NCBI GenBank assembly: GCA_011046055.1
Contig: DSBN01000313.1
Span: 1 to 23,109 of the forward strand
Direction: 5' to 3'
Origin: Sediminispirochaeta sp.
Lineage (GTDB): Bacteria > Spirochaetota > Spirochaetia > DSM-16054 > Sediminispirochaetaceae
Length of the DNA: 23,109 bases
Position 1 is the first letter of the stretch. Each line of letters begins with the position of its first letter. A program made the translations under genes and the position numbers. Under the pieces are notes generated by a model that was not told the origin of the DNA, did no database searches, and worked only from the letters and a program-made list of their open reading frames with translations. Below, in pieces: positions 7,484 to 14,970 of this stretch.

Positions 7484-9224
7484 GGTCGTTGTCCCTTTTT
7501 GTAGCGTAAATTTCAAAGCTGTCGCCCAAACGAAACACTCTGCTCAGCAGCAACAGAACACGGTACCACCCTCCCCTACCGGTTGCCGGGAGTAGAGGAA
7601 AACGCTCCGGGTGATGACCGGTGACCACCACCTTTCGCACCCGAAAGCCTCGTCTGTTCAGAATACGCCGGGCCGAACCGGGAGACCACACCGTGTGGTG
7701 GTCGGCGGGACTTTTTTTCAAAAAGCTCCCTATCCGACCCCGGCCGGAGATACCGGAGGAGTTCGGCGTAGAAAAGGCGAATACCCCTCCCGGCTTCAGC
7801 AGCTCTCGGACTTTACACAGCACCCTCGCGGGGTCGGCGAAGTGTTCGATCACGTACCACATACTTATCACGTCGTAGCTGTTCGGGGGAGCTTGGTGGT
7901 CTTCAAAAAAACCCTGGCTCGCCGGAATCTTCAACTCCTTCCGCACGTACCCCACCGCCGATTCGACGGGATCAAGCCCCTCAGCCCGGAATCCCGCCTC
8001 CCGCGCCTCTTGCAGAAAGGGGCCGTAGGCGCAACCCACGTCCAGCAGCTTTTTGCTCCGAGGGCTCACAATTGAGCTGAGTGATGCGAGTCTCTTTTTG
8101 GAGAAACCGCGAATCTGCTCGAAGTCCTCCAGGTAGCTGCGTCCGTACCGTCTCCGGTACTCCTCGAAAAAATACTCCTCTCGATAGCTCTCCCCTCGAT
8201 CGATGAAATCCAACTGATAGACGATACCACACCGGCGACAACGGAAAAAGCTCCGCTCCTCCTGCCGCAACACCGCCTCACCATCGATAGTACCGCAAAT
8301 GGGGCAGGCACCTATCAGAGGCGGCACCAGCCGTGAGAGCAGCGCCGCCAAATCCCTCGGTGGACCGGGGGCGATCCTCTCCATTATACCGTTCACCACC
8401 CTGGGATTCTCCATGTACCGCCTCAGCCTGGAGGAGTGAATTTTTTTCACCCCCAGCCGCGGAAACCCCGCCTTTTTGGATAAGGTGTCGTGATAAGAGG
8501 AGGGATTGAGCAGCAGGACCGCGCATCCGGCGCTCAAGCCCTCGTAGGCGGTGAGACCGAAACTGGTGAACAGCACATCGTATCGGTGGAGTATTTCCGC
8601 TAAGTTGTCGGGCGCCCGAAGGATCTCCACCCCCGCGGGGTAGCCGCGAGGCCCGAACAGCGGACCCTCCACCACCGTGATATTCCCCGCCTCCACCCCC
8701 TGGCGAGAGAGCAGCTCCTCCAGCATCCTTTCGGTAAGGTGCCCCGGATCTTCTCCGCCGAAGCTCACCAGAAAACGCAGAAATCGTTCCGGCGGCTCAC
8801 GCCGACGGGAAGCTTGGGGCAGGAGAGCGGAGTCGAAGACGTTTGCCCCACCCATATCGCCGGGCAGGGGGAAGGTGTCGATCAGATAGGAAAAGTACTG
8901 CCGGTACTCTCCGCCCTCATCCAGACCGACGGGAACCCCCAGGTGTCGGTAGCGGCGAAGCTCCCGCCCGTTGGTCGCTCTCCGGTCATAGATGCAGAAA
9001 TCCCAGCTCCGTCTATCCAGTTCGGTCTCGGAGACAAGCACCGCCTCCTCTGCCGCTCCCGAAGCTTCTCGCAGCTGGGAGATATTCCCAATCCGCGCCG
9101 CGGCGGGGATGAATATATTCACCTGGTGATCCCGTCTCAAGCTCTCAGAGAGTCGCAACGCCCGTCGCAGGTGTCCCGTCCCGTTTCCCCGTCGTACGGA
9201 AGGAAGGAATAGAAAGCTGCTCAC
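7470..9224 (-). CDS. SpsG/PseG-like domain fused to a zinc-ribbon SAM methyltransferase
   Basis: Two enzyme modules lie in one 584-residue chain. Residues 1-300 resemble SpsG/PseG, the GT-B-fold nucleotide-sugar hydrolases/transferases of sialic-acid-like sugar pathways. The cues are the nucleotide-loop motif GNGTGHLRRALRLSESL (13-29), VSFGGEDP (153-160) and the late FTSFGLTAYEGLSAGC (219-234). Residues 307-332 are a zinc ribbon (CPIC and CRRC: Cys307, 310, 329, 332). Residues 390-540 are a class I methyltransferase with motif I LLDVGCAYGPF (393-403), the acidic ELKIP-side loop, and WYVIEHFADP (456-465). Zinc-ribbon sugar C-methyltransferases look like this. The start is GTG 9224, 3 bases after the SpsF stop. 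The fusion implies that both reactions act on the same sugar nucleotide. The exact reaction is not deduced. Confidence 0.85.
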   Translation of the reverse strand: MSSFLFLPSVRRGNGTGHLRRALRLSESLRRDHQVNIFIPAAARIGNISQLREASGAAEEAVLVSETELDRRSWDFCIYDRRATNGRELRRYRHLGVPVGLDEGGEYRQYFSYLIDTFPLPGDMGGANVFDSALLPQASRRREPPERFLRFLVSFGGEDPGHLTERMLEELLSRQGVEAGNITVVEGPLFGPRGYPAGVEILRAPDNLAEILHRYDVLFTSFGLTAYEGLSAGCAVLLLNPSSYHDTLSKKAGFPRLGVKKIHSSRLRRYMENPRVVNGIMERIAPGPPRDLAALLSRLVPPLIGACPICGTIDGEAVLRQEERSFFRCRRCGIVYQLDFIDRGESYREEYFFEEYRRRYGRSYLEDFEQIRGFSKKRLASLSSIVSPRSKKLLDVGCAYGPFLQEAREAGFRAEGLDPVESAVGYVRKELKIPASQGFFEDHQAPPNSYDVISMWYVIEHFADPARVLCKVRELLKPGGVFAFSTPNSSGISGRGRIGSFLKKSPADHHTVWSPGSARRILNRRGFRVRKVVVTGHHPERFPLLPATGRGGWYRVLLLLSRVFRLGDSFEIYATKRDNDHGKV

Positions 9225-9227
9225 AAC

Positions 9228-9929
9228 TCAACCCGTACTCGGAATTTGCTGCTGCATCGCGGAGACTATCCTCCGTGTAGACAGGGGATTCCCGACGTAA
9301 AGTTCCCTAAATATCCGTTTGAGATGTTGATAATCGTCCGCGGTGTCCAAGGTCAGTCGCAGCTCTGGAGCTTGACAAGCCGACGGGGCCGGCGGGCGGT
9401 GAATGCGAAACCGATCGGGATTGTCGTACAGATACGGACAGACGTGTTCCCGGTAGTAGAGGTTTTTCTTGCCCTCTCCGGCGGTCTCTTTTCGCGCCAC
9501 TTCCAAAGCCGTTCGCCCCACGCACTCCACTCCCGCTCCCAAGGGCAGGCCATGGAAAGCACTGTAGTCGGCACCCTGCTCCAGGTGCTCCTCCATGATT
9601 AACCGTGCACACTCTCCGTCCACCAGAGGGTTGTCCCCGGTGGCGCGGATGATGTGCTCCAGACGGAAGTACTCCGCGGCGTGGGCAAAGCGCTCGAGGA
9701 CGTCTTCTTTCGGCCCCACGAAGAGCTGGAATCCCCACTCTTTCGCCAAGGGAGCCAGAGCGTCGCTGCTTGCCAGGTCGGTCAGGAGCGCGTGTACATC
9801 CACCTCCAGACGGCGCAGGGACTCCATAGCGTGGGTTATCACCGGCCTGCCGGCCAGCGGCAGCAGCGCCTTTTCGGGCAGACGCTGGGAGTCCAGGCGA
9901 ACCTGCAAAAAAACACCGACTCTGCTCAT
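9228..9929 (-). CDS. spsF: SpsF-type sugar cytidylyltransferase
   Basis: This GT-A-fold protein of 233 residues belongs to the acylneuraminate-cytidylyltransferase-like family that includes Bacillus SpsF. Its relatives activate a sugar acid or similar by CTP. The nucleotide-binding signature is near the start: VFLQVRLDSQRLPEKALLPLAG (ends given; residues 6-27), where Arg11, Arg16 and Lys20 sit as in the family. A metal-site strand RATGDNPLVD follows (95-104). Near the C-terminus LRLTLDTADDY matches the family's second signature. ATG 9929 overlaps the upstream TGA as ATGA, and this start matches the family N-terminus better than the in-frame ATG at 9947. It sits between a glycosyltransferase-like gene and the SpsG fusion. 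The sugar substrate is unknown. Confidence 0.87.
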   Translation of the reverse strand: MSRVGVFLQVRLDSQRLPEKALLPLAGRPVITHAMESLRRLEVDVHALLTDLASSDALAPLAKEWGFQLFVGPKEDVLERFAHAAEYFRLEHIIRATGDNPLVDGECARLIMEEHLEQGADYSAFHGLPLGAGVECVGRTALEVARKETAGEGKKNLYYREHVCPYLYDNPDRFRIHRPPAPSACQAPELRLTLDTADDYQHLKRIFRELYVGNPLSTRRIVSAMQQQIPSTG

Positions 9930-10891
9930 CCCTCGGGCTCCTCCCACAGCTCGGTTACTTCCCGCGCATCCCGGGAAAAGCGGTACTTATTCAATTGGGC
10001 CCATTGACGGACCTTTTTGAACTCCCTGTAGGCGGTGAAGATCGGGCTGCCCGACCGAAGGTAGTAGGGAAGAAAACGACGCCAGGGGATCTCCCCCCTA
10101 TCGCCGACGAATCGAACGGTGAGGTTTTTGAGAAAAAACTGACGATAGCTCTCGTCAGCGGTGGTATCTTCGCTTGGTTCGGGGGAGAGGTACCGGATCC
10201 GAAAGCCCGTCTCACACTCTATACGCTCCCCCCACATATGGGCTCTGAAACCGAAATCCATCTTTTGCCAGTAGGGGTTGTGGATCATAAAATCGTATCC
10301 GCCGGTGAGAAGGAAACGTTCTTTGTTGTACAGCCCGCAGTAGTCAAAAGGAAAAATCGTCTTCACCCCGTTTTTCCGCGGCGGAAGGGGGATCACCTTC
10401 AGCAGACGTCTCTGAAACGCCGGGATCATCACCGAGGGAACGGTCTCCAGCTTGGTGTTCTGCAGGACCGGCACCGTGCACAGGCGCTCGGAGCTCACCA
10501 GTCGATGCAAGAGCTGCGGGCTCAGGGGCGAGGAGATCTTCATGTCGCTCCAGAGAACCAACACGAAATCACTCTCCGATTCCTTCATGCCGATGTTGAT
10601 CTGTTCGCCGCGGCTGACCTGTTCGTGGAGGAGCAGAAACTTTATCTGGGTGTATTTGAGACTCAAAGCGTCAATATCGTAAGTGCTGGTCTTCGGTTCG
10701 ATGGAAATCACTTCGATGTTGCCCACCTGGACTAATTCTTTGAAAAACTCCTGGCGGTAGGGGCGACTGCCCCGGTGCAGCAGAAGAATGCTCAAAGGGG
10801 GGTTCACTCGTAAAGAGCGGTCAATCTTTCCCCCGCCGACTATCGTGTAGGGGATCCGTAGGGTCTTAGAAGTTGTAGGTATAGTACTCAT
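9926..10891 (-). CDS. GT2-like glycosyltransferase-related protein
   Basis: This 321-residue protein resembles GT-A (family 2-like) glycosyltransferases. Residues 32-65 read as the first Rossmann strand and nucleotide-binding part (PPLSILLLHRGSRPYRQEFF). The region GEQINIGMKESESDFVLVLW (95-114) ends at SDMK, which takes the place of the usual DxD metal motif. Later segments include FPFDYCGLYNKERFLLTGGYD, similar to the acceptor-side part of GT2 enzymes. The start is ATG 10891, with AGGAA 5 bases upstream; the longer frame to 11044 would run deep into the upstream gene. It overlaps the radical SAM gene by 26 bases and SpsF by 4, so it belongs to one operon. The weak DxD leaves open a binding or inactive role. 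Donor and acceptor are unknown. Confidence 0.75.
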   Translation of the reverse strand: MSTIPTTSKTLRIPYTIVGGGKIDRSLRVNPPLSILLLHRGSRPYRQEFFKELVQVGNIEVISIEPKTSTYDIDALSLKYTQIKFLLLHEQVSRGEQINIGMKESESDFVLVLWSDMKISSPLSPQLLHRLVSSERLCTVPVLQNTKLETVPSVMIPAFQRRLLKVIPLPPRKNGVKTIFPFDYCGLYNKERFLLTGGYDFMIHNPYWQKMDFGFRAHMWGERIECETGFRIRYLSPEPSEDTTADESYRQFFLKNLTVRFVGDRGEIPWRRFLPYYLRSGSPIFTAYREFKKVRQWAQLNKYRFSRDAREVTELWEEPEG

Positions 10892-12404
10892 CACACTTCC
10901 TACACGCTTCGGGGTAGTCCTCTTCCAGATGAAGTCGGTATTTCTCTTCTCCCCGACGCCACACAGTCTCGATCCCGTCTTGATACACATTACCGAGCAG
11001 ATGTTCCTGCCGCAGGTCCTCCCGACACATGGGAACCGAGCCATCCATAAGAACCACCAAATCTCTCTTGAGATGCCAACAGGGGAACCTTCGTACCGGG
11101 GAAAGATCGCTAATTTTTCGCTCCGGCAGATACCCGCAAAAGGTATCGTACTTTTGGATGATCACATCGACTCCCTCTTGTTGCTGCCAGTATTTAAAAA
11201 ATTGATCCACCTGCTCTTCATTGTCCCGCATTCTCACCGCTTGGACGAAGACCTGGTGGGGAAAGAGCTTGCGCAGCAGGTCGGTAGTCTCTTTTGCCTC
11301 TTCCCAGTTCGCCCCCCGCAGCTGCCGGTAGGTCTCCCCGTCGTTCGCATCCAGGGAGACAATCCAGGTCAATGCTCGGTTGCCGGCGTGTTTTTCAGCG
11401 ATGGACTCCAGCCCGGCGAGAGTCCATCCGACACCGGAGGTCTCAATTACTAAAGAGAAGCGGGGTATCTCCAACACCCTATCGATCAGCTCTCCTATAC
11501 GACCGTGCAAGGAGGGCTCCCCCCACACCGAGATTCCTACAACCAAATCGTCACAGAACGCCTTCGCCTGCCGAAGCAAGTCCTGCCAAGACTCCGTACT
11601 GATCTCATCTCGGCGATGAAGTATATCCCCGCCAAACTTCGGATAGGGGCAGTAGCTGCAGCTCTGTGGGCAGCCGTCTACCACCTGAGCATAAAGGTAG
11701 GCCGGGAGAGTCCGTAGCAACTCGGGACGCTTTTGCAGGATATCCTGTACGCTGGGGGCATCGTGCCCCCCCGCTTCGATCACCCTTTCGAGCAGCATTT
11801 TATTTCGCCGAGTGTCCGCTGACAGGGCTACCCGGAGAAGCCGTTGATCCGTTGGAGCGATCTCCGTCTCCAAATCAAAGGCGTTAATGTCCTTTTGCAG
11901 AACCTCAAAAATATACTCCCGGCTGAGTGAGACCTGATGGCGGCGGCTCAGCTCGAGGAGCTGCTGTATCGCTTCGGGCTTGATTATCTGGGGACACAGC
12001 CCCTTCGGGTATCCGTCGGCAAAACTGTAATCGGCAAAATATCTGAGATGATTCTCGAACATTTTTTTTGTGAGCTTCAAGTCCACCAAAGGCTCGTCCG
12101 CCCAGACCACGAAGGCGTGATCGTAGCCTCCGCTCTCCTCGAGCATAGTCTCCAAGAGCTCGGGTACGGACCATGTGTCCCGGACCAGAGTTCTTCCCAT
12201 CGTATCGTTCCACACCGCAGCCAAGTCCTCCGACTTCACATCCGTCAGGAGCACCACCTGCTGCACGTCCGGAAAGAGGCCCAGCTTAGCGCGTACCTGT
12301 TCGAAGGCACTTTTCGGCTCTCCGACCTCCTCTGGATCGGGAAGCCTCTCCCGGAGTGCGTACTCATTGAGTCCAAGGGCATGTAAAAAAAGTATATTTC
12401 CCAT
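10866..12404 (-). CDS. Radical SAM/SPASM protein with sugar-nucleotidyltransferase-like N-terminus (spiro-SPASM type)
   Basis: The 512-residue protein joins three parts. Residues 1-230 look like a degenerate GT-A nucleotidyltransferase (HALGLNEYALRERLP, then VWADEPLVDLKL at 100-111 in the place of the metal strand). Residues 235-440 are a radical SAM domain with CPQSCSYC (Cys245, Cys249, Cys252) and a WGEP motif (294-297). The C-terminal part (about 450-512) is a SPASM-like auxiliary FeS region: FPCWHL, PMCREDL, and CRKCDEYY. I recall a TIGRFAM-type family named spiro-SPASM, limited to spirochaetes, with this build. It heads the sugar-gene overlap string, 32 bases after proB. ATG 12404 has no convincing Shine-Dalgarno. 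The reaction is unknown; SPASM enzymes modify peptides, proteins or small molecules, and here a sugar nucleotide is an attractive target. Confidence 0.85.
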   Translation of the reverse strand: MGNILFLHALGLNEYALRERLPDPEEVGEPKSAFEQVRAKLGLFPDVQQVVLLTDVKSEDLAAVWNDTMGRTLVRDTWSVPELLETMLEESGGYDHAFVVWADEPLVDLKLTKKMFENHLRYFADYSFADGYPKGLCPQIIKPEAIQQLLELSRRHQVSLSREYIFEVLQKDINAFDLETEIAPTDQRLLRVALSADTRRNKMLLERVIEAGGHDAPSVQDILQKRPELLRTLPAYLYAQVVDGCPQSCSYCPYPKFGGDILHRRDEISTESWQDLLRQAKAFCDDLVVGISVWGEPSLHGRIGELIDRVLEIPRFSLVIETSGVGWTLAGLESIAEKHAGNRALTWIVSLDANDGETYRQLRGANWEEAKETTDLLRKLFPHQVFVQAVRMRDNEEQVDQFFKYWQQQEGVDVIIQKYDTFCGYLPERKISDLSPVRRFPCWHLKRDLVVLMDGSVPMCREDLRQEHLLGNVYQDGIETVWRRGEEKYRLHLEEDYPEACRKCDEYYTYNF

Positions 12405-12422
12405 AATTCGAGTATCGACCGG

Positions 12423-12437
12423 AAAGGGCTTCCCTTT
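12423..12437. repeat. Small hairpin at the proB stop
   Basis: AAAGGG (12423-12428) and CCCTTT (12432-12437) form a 6-bp stem with a 3-base loop, touching the proB stop codon (12437-12439). There is no T-run, so it is not a full terminator. It lies between proB and the radical SAM gene. It could cut read-through or guide mRNA processing. Confidence 0.45.
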
Positions 12438-13540
12438 TATACCTCTTCCAGAAACACTATATCTTCCGGTCGTGCGATTTCATCCCTCCGTTCGCGTCCA
12501 TACATTTGACTGACCGCGCTTGAATGTTTACCGATCAGACTGGCTATTTCGGTACTATTGTAGGCGGGAACCGCCTTGGCCTCCTGGTTGATCATTACCA
12601 CATCACCCTCCCGAAATATCCCCTCCACGGAGAGAATTCCCGAAGGAAGAAGGCTTTTATGCCGCCGCAGAGCATCCAGCGCGCCTTGGTCGACCAAGAT
12701 TTTTCCCTTGGGAACACTGTTGAGAATCCAACGAACCCTCGCCGAGAGCCTCTCCTGCGATAGGAAGAGGGTCCCCATATCCTCTCCGGCAAGTATACGT
12801 CTCAGAACATCGTCCTCCCGTCCGTGGGCCAATACAGTTCGGCAGCCTGCGTTGGCGGCGATGGAAGCCGCATCTAGCTTTGTTTTCATTCCCCCCGTGG
12901 AGAACTCGCTCCCCGCGCTTCCGGCGTAGGTGTAAATCTGCTCGTTAATATTTTCTACTATCGGAATACGTCGGACCGTCGCGGCGGATTTGGGGTCTCC
13001 GTCGTAGAGCGCCTCTACGTCACTCAGCAAAATCAAAAGTTCCGCGTCTACCTTGCTGGCCACCATTGCGCTGAGCCGGTCGTTGTCCCCGAAGGCGCTG
13101 CCGATCTCGTCGGTGGAGACACTGTCGTTTTCATTAAAAATTGGAACCACCGCCAAGGAGAGCAGCTGTTCGATCGAACTCCTGAGGTTGAGATAGGAGG
13201 TACGGTTGTTGAACACCTCCCGGGTCAACAGGACTTGGGCGATTCGAATACCGTGGGGCTTAAAGGATTCTCTGTACTGGTGCATCAGCAGAGGCTGCCC
13301 TATGGCCGCGCAGGCCTGTCTCATCTGGATATCCTTCACCCGGCTGCTGAGGCCGAGCTCCGCCGCCCCCATTCCAATAGCCCCCGAACTGACCACCAGG
13401 ACCTGTATCCCCCGTTCCGAAAGCGCGGCGATCTGTCGACTGATCTGGTTCACATACTCTATGTCCAGGCGCTCTCCTCCGGAGAGCAGACTGGTGCCGA
13501 TTTTTATTACGATCCGCTTCACTCGGGAAAAATCTCTCAC
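12437..13540 (-). CDS. proB: Glutamate 5-kinase ProB
   Basis: ProB phosphorylates glutamate in the first step of proline synthesis in the cytoplasm. The 367-residue length equals the usual ProB. Residues 5-260 are the amino-acid-kinase domain: IVIKIGTSLLSGG (10-22), VVSSGAIGMG (49-58), the glutamate-site NENDSVSTDEIG with GDNDRLSAMV (136-160), LLSDVEALYDGDP (171-183) and STGGMKTKLDAA (214-225). Residues 275-360 are a PUA domain ending in AYNSTEIASLIGKHS. The start is GTG 13540, which overlaps the proA stop (GTGA). AGGAGG sits 4 bases upstream. The frame extends further upstream into proA but that part is a shadow. The order proA then proB is the reverse of the common proBA order. Confidence 0.95.
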   Translation of the reverse strand: MRDFSRVKRIVIKIGTSLLSGGERLDIEYVNQISRQIAALSERGIQVLVVSSGAIGMGAAELGLSSRVKDIQMRQACAAIGQPLLMHQYRESFKPHGIRIAQVLLTREVFNNRTSYLNLRSSIEQLLSLAVVPIFNENDSVSTDEIGSAFGDNDRLSAMVASKVDAELLILLSDVEALYDGDPKSAATVRRIPIVENINEQIYTYAGSAGSEFSTGGMKTKLDAASIAANAGCRTVLAHGREDDVLRRILAGEDMGTLFLSQERLSARVRWILNSVPKGKILVDQGALDALRRHKSLLPSGILSVEGIFREGDVVMINQEAKAVPAYNSTEIASLIGKHSSAVSQMYGRERRDEIARPEDIVFLEEV

Positions 13541-14844
13541 ACTCCCTCCTGGCCGGAATCGGAAGTAATATCTTTGTGTAGAAAGGGGCGTCCCTCGGGC
13601 CCCGTGTAGTCGGCCACCTTTTGTCCTTGTCCGTAAAGTTTCCATTTGTAAATGCAGAGCCCGTCCAGGCCGACAGGCCCCCGAGCGTGAATTTTGTTGG
13701 TACTTATACCCACCTCAGCGCCCAGACCGTAACGATAGCCGTCGGCGAAACGGGTACTGCTGTTCCAAAACACCCCCGCCGAGTCGACCATGTTCATGAA
13801 GTACTCCGCAGCTTCAGCGTCGGCGCTCACAATCGCGTCGGTATGTCCCGAACCGTAGGTATTGATATGCTCGATCGCCTCATCCAGGCTGTCGACCACC
13901 CGGACCGATAGAATCGCCTCCAGGTACTCGGTACGCCAGTCCTCTTCCGTTGCCTCGTTCATTTCGGCGTAGCTCCTGGCCCGGGGACAGCCCCGCAGTT
14001 CGGTTCCCCGCTCGCGCATCCGTTGTGCCAAGGCGGGGATGAAACGCGCGGCGATGGCGCCGTCCACCAGGAGAGTCTCCAGTGCATTGCAGACCGCCAC
14101 GTACTGGTTTTTTGAGTCATCTACCAACTCAACGGCCATCTCCGCGTCGGCGGAGGAATGGACGTACATATGGGTGACACCGTCGGCGTGTCCGAGTACG
14201 GGAATAGAGGTGTTGGTCATAATATACCGCACAAATTCGTTGGAGCCTCGCGGGATCAAGAGGTCGATGTGCTCGCTGAGGGAGAGCATCTCTTTGACGT
14301 CCTCTCTGGTCTCGGCCAGCTGTATCCACCCTTCGGGTACCCCGGCCTCTCGGCTTGCTTCGGCGATGATATGGGAGAGCAGCCTATTGGTTCTGCCGGC
14401 CTCGCTGCCCCCTTTTAGTATGACGGCGTTTCCGCTTTTCAGAGTCAAACCGGCTATTTGCACCAGAGCGTCCGGTCGCGATTCGAATATCATCCCAATC
14501 AGCCCGATGGGGCAGGTCACCTGACGCAGTTCGAGCCCTTCGTCCAAAAGTCGAGCGCCTATCACTCGACCAACCGGATCTGGGAGCTTCTTCACATCTT
14601 CCAAGCCACGGCAGGTCGCGGCGATCTTCTCATCCTGAAATTTCAGCCTTTTTAATAGAGGGAGAGCCCCGCCGGCTTTTTCGAAGTCGACCATATCTTT
14701 TTGGTTTTCTTCACATATAAGCGTCTCGTTCTTCTTCAGTGCCTCTACAATATAGCTCAACGCACGGTTCTTCTCCTCCGTACTCAAAACGGCACATTTG
14801 ATTTGTGCCTTTTCCGCCTGTATGGCCATCTCTTCGATGCGCAT
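13537..14844 (-). CDS. proA: Gamma-glutamyl phosphate reductase ProA
   Basis: ProA reduces glutamyl-5-phosphate to glutamate semialdehyde with NADPH. The 435-residue protein shows the expected motifs: CPIGLIGMIFESRPDALVQI (111-130), LKSGNAVILKGGSEA (135-149), LIPRGSNEFVRYI (196-208), and the catalytic Cys252 in VAVCNALETLLV. Near the C-terminus NSSTRFADGYRYGLGAEVGI and KIHARGPVGLDGL are also family-typical. ATG 14844 is preceded by GGGAGG 8 bases upstream, so it is preferred to the ATG at 14868. It starts the long minus-strand transcript and has its own promoter (14872-14900). It overlaps proB by 4 bases. Confidence 0.95.
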   Translation of the reverse strand: MRIEEMAIQAEKAQIKCAVLSTEEKNRALSYIVEALKKNETLICEENQKDMVDFEKAGGALPLLKRLKFQDEKIAATCRGLEDVKKLPDPVGRVIGARLLDEGLELRQVTCPIGLIGMIFESRPDALVQIAGLTLKSGNAVILKGGSEAGRTNRLLSHIIAEASREAGVPEGWIQLAETREDVKEMLSLSEHIDLLIPRGSNEFVRYIMTNTSIPVLGHADGVTHMYVHSSADAEMAVELVDDSKNQYVAVCNALETLLVDGAIAARFIPALAQRMRERGTELRGCPRARSYAEMNEATEEDWRTEYLEAILSVRVVDSLDEAIEHINTYGSGHTDAIVSADAEAAEYFMNMVDSAGVFWNSSTRFADGYRYGLGAEVGISTNKIHARGPVGLDGLCIYKWKLYGQGQKVADYTGPEGRPFLHKDITSDSGQEGV

Positions 14845-14871
14845 TTCCTGTACCTCCCTATTGAGCACCCC

Positions 14872-14900
14872 ATTTTAGCCGTTCAACGCCTTAAAGACAA
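14872..14900 (-). promoter_or_regulatory. Putative proA operon promoter
   Basis: On the minus strand TTGTCT (14900-14895) and TAAAAT (14877-14872) are separated by 17 bases. Transcription would begin near 14865, about 20 bases before the ATG, which leaves just room for the GGGAGG ribosome site. It is divergent from the ABC importer promoter and only 8 bases away from it. Confidence 0.6.
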
Positions 14901-14907
14901 GATTCCC

Positions 14908-14940
14908 TTGACAAGCCATTATATATCGTCTTATATAATG
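14908..14940 (+). promoter_or_regulatory. ABC importer promoter overlapped by a perfect palindromic operator
   Basis: TTGACA (14908-14913) is followed by a -10 region, either TATATA at 14932 (18-base spacer) or TATAAT at 14934 (20-base spacer). A perfect inverted repeat, CATTATATA (14917-14925), 6 bases, TATATAATG (14932-14940), fills the spacer and the -10. A bound dimeric repressor would block polymerase. The downstream genes are a metal-complex importer, so a Fur- or DtxR-type regulator is likely. I cannot tell which. Confidence 0.72.
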
Positions 14941-14970
14941 ACTACCATACACCATCTTAGGAGCATGTAC

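Noticed and set aside
6341..7504. Long plus-strand open frame opposite the ATP-grasp gene
   Set aside because: It lies wholly antisense to a gene with clear ATP-grasp motifs, has no family-like sequence and no ribosome site; it is a shadow of GC-rich coding.
5885..12404. A RiPP (modified peptide) cluster, suggested by SPASM plus ATP-grasp plus methyltransferase
   Set aside because: The genes overlap or nearly touch, leaving no room for a precursor peptide gene, no peptidase or exporter is present, and SpsF/SpsG point to sugar chemistry.
14701..14970. Extended N-terminus for the substrate-binding protein
   Set aside because: The extension overlaps proA antisense and its promoter; the signal peptide and AGGAG fix the start at 14971.
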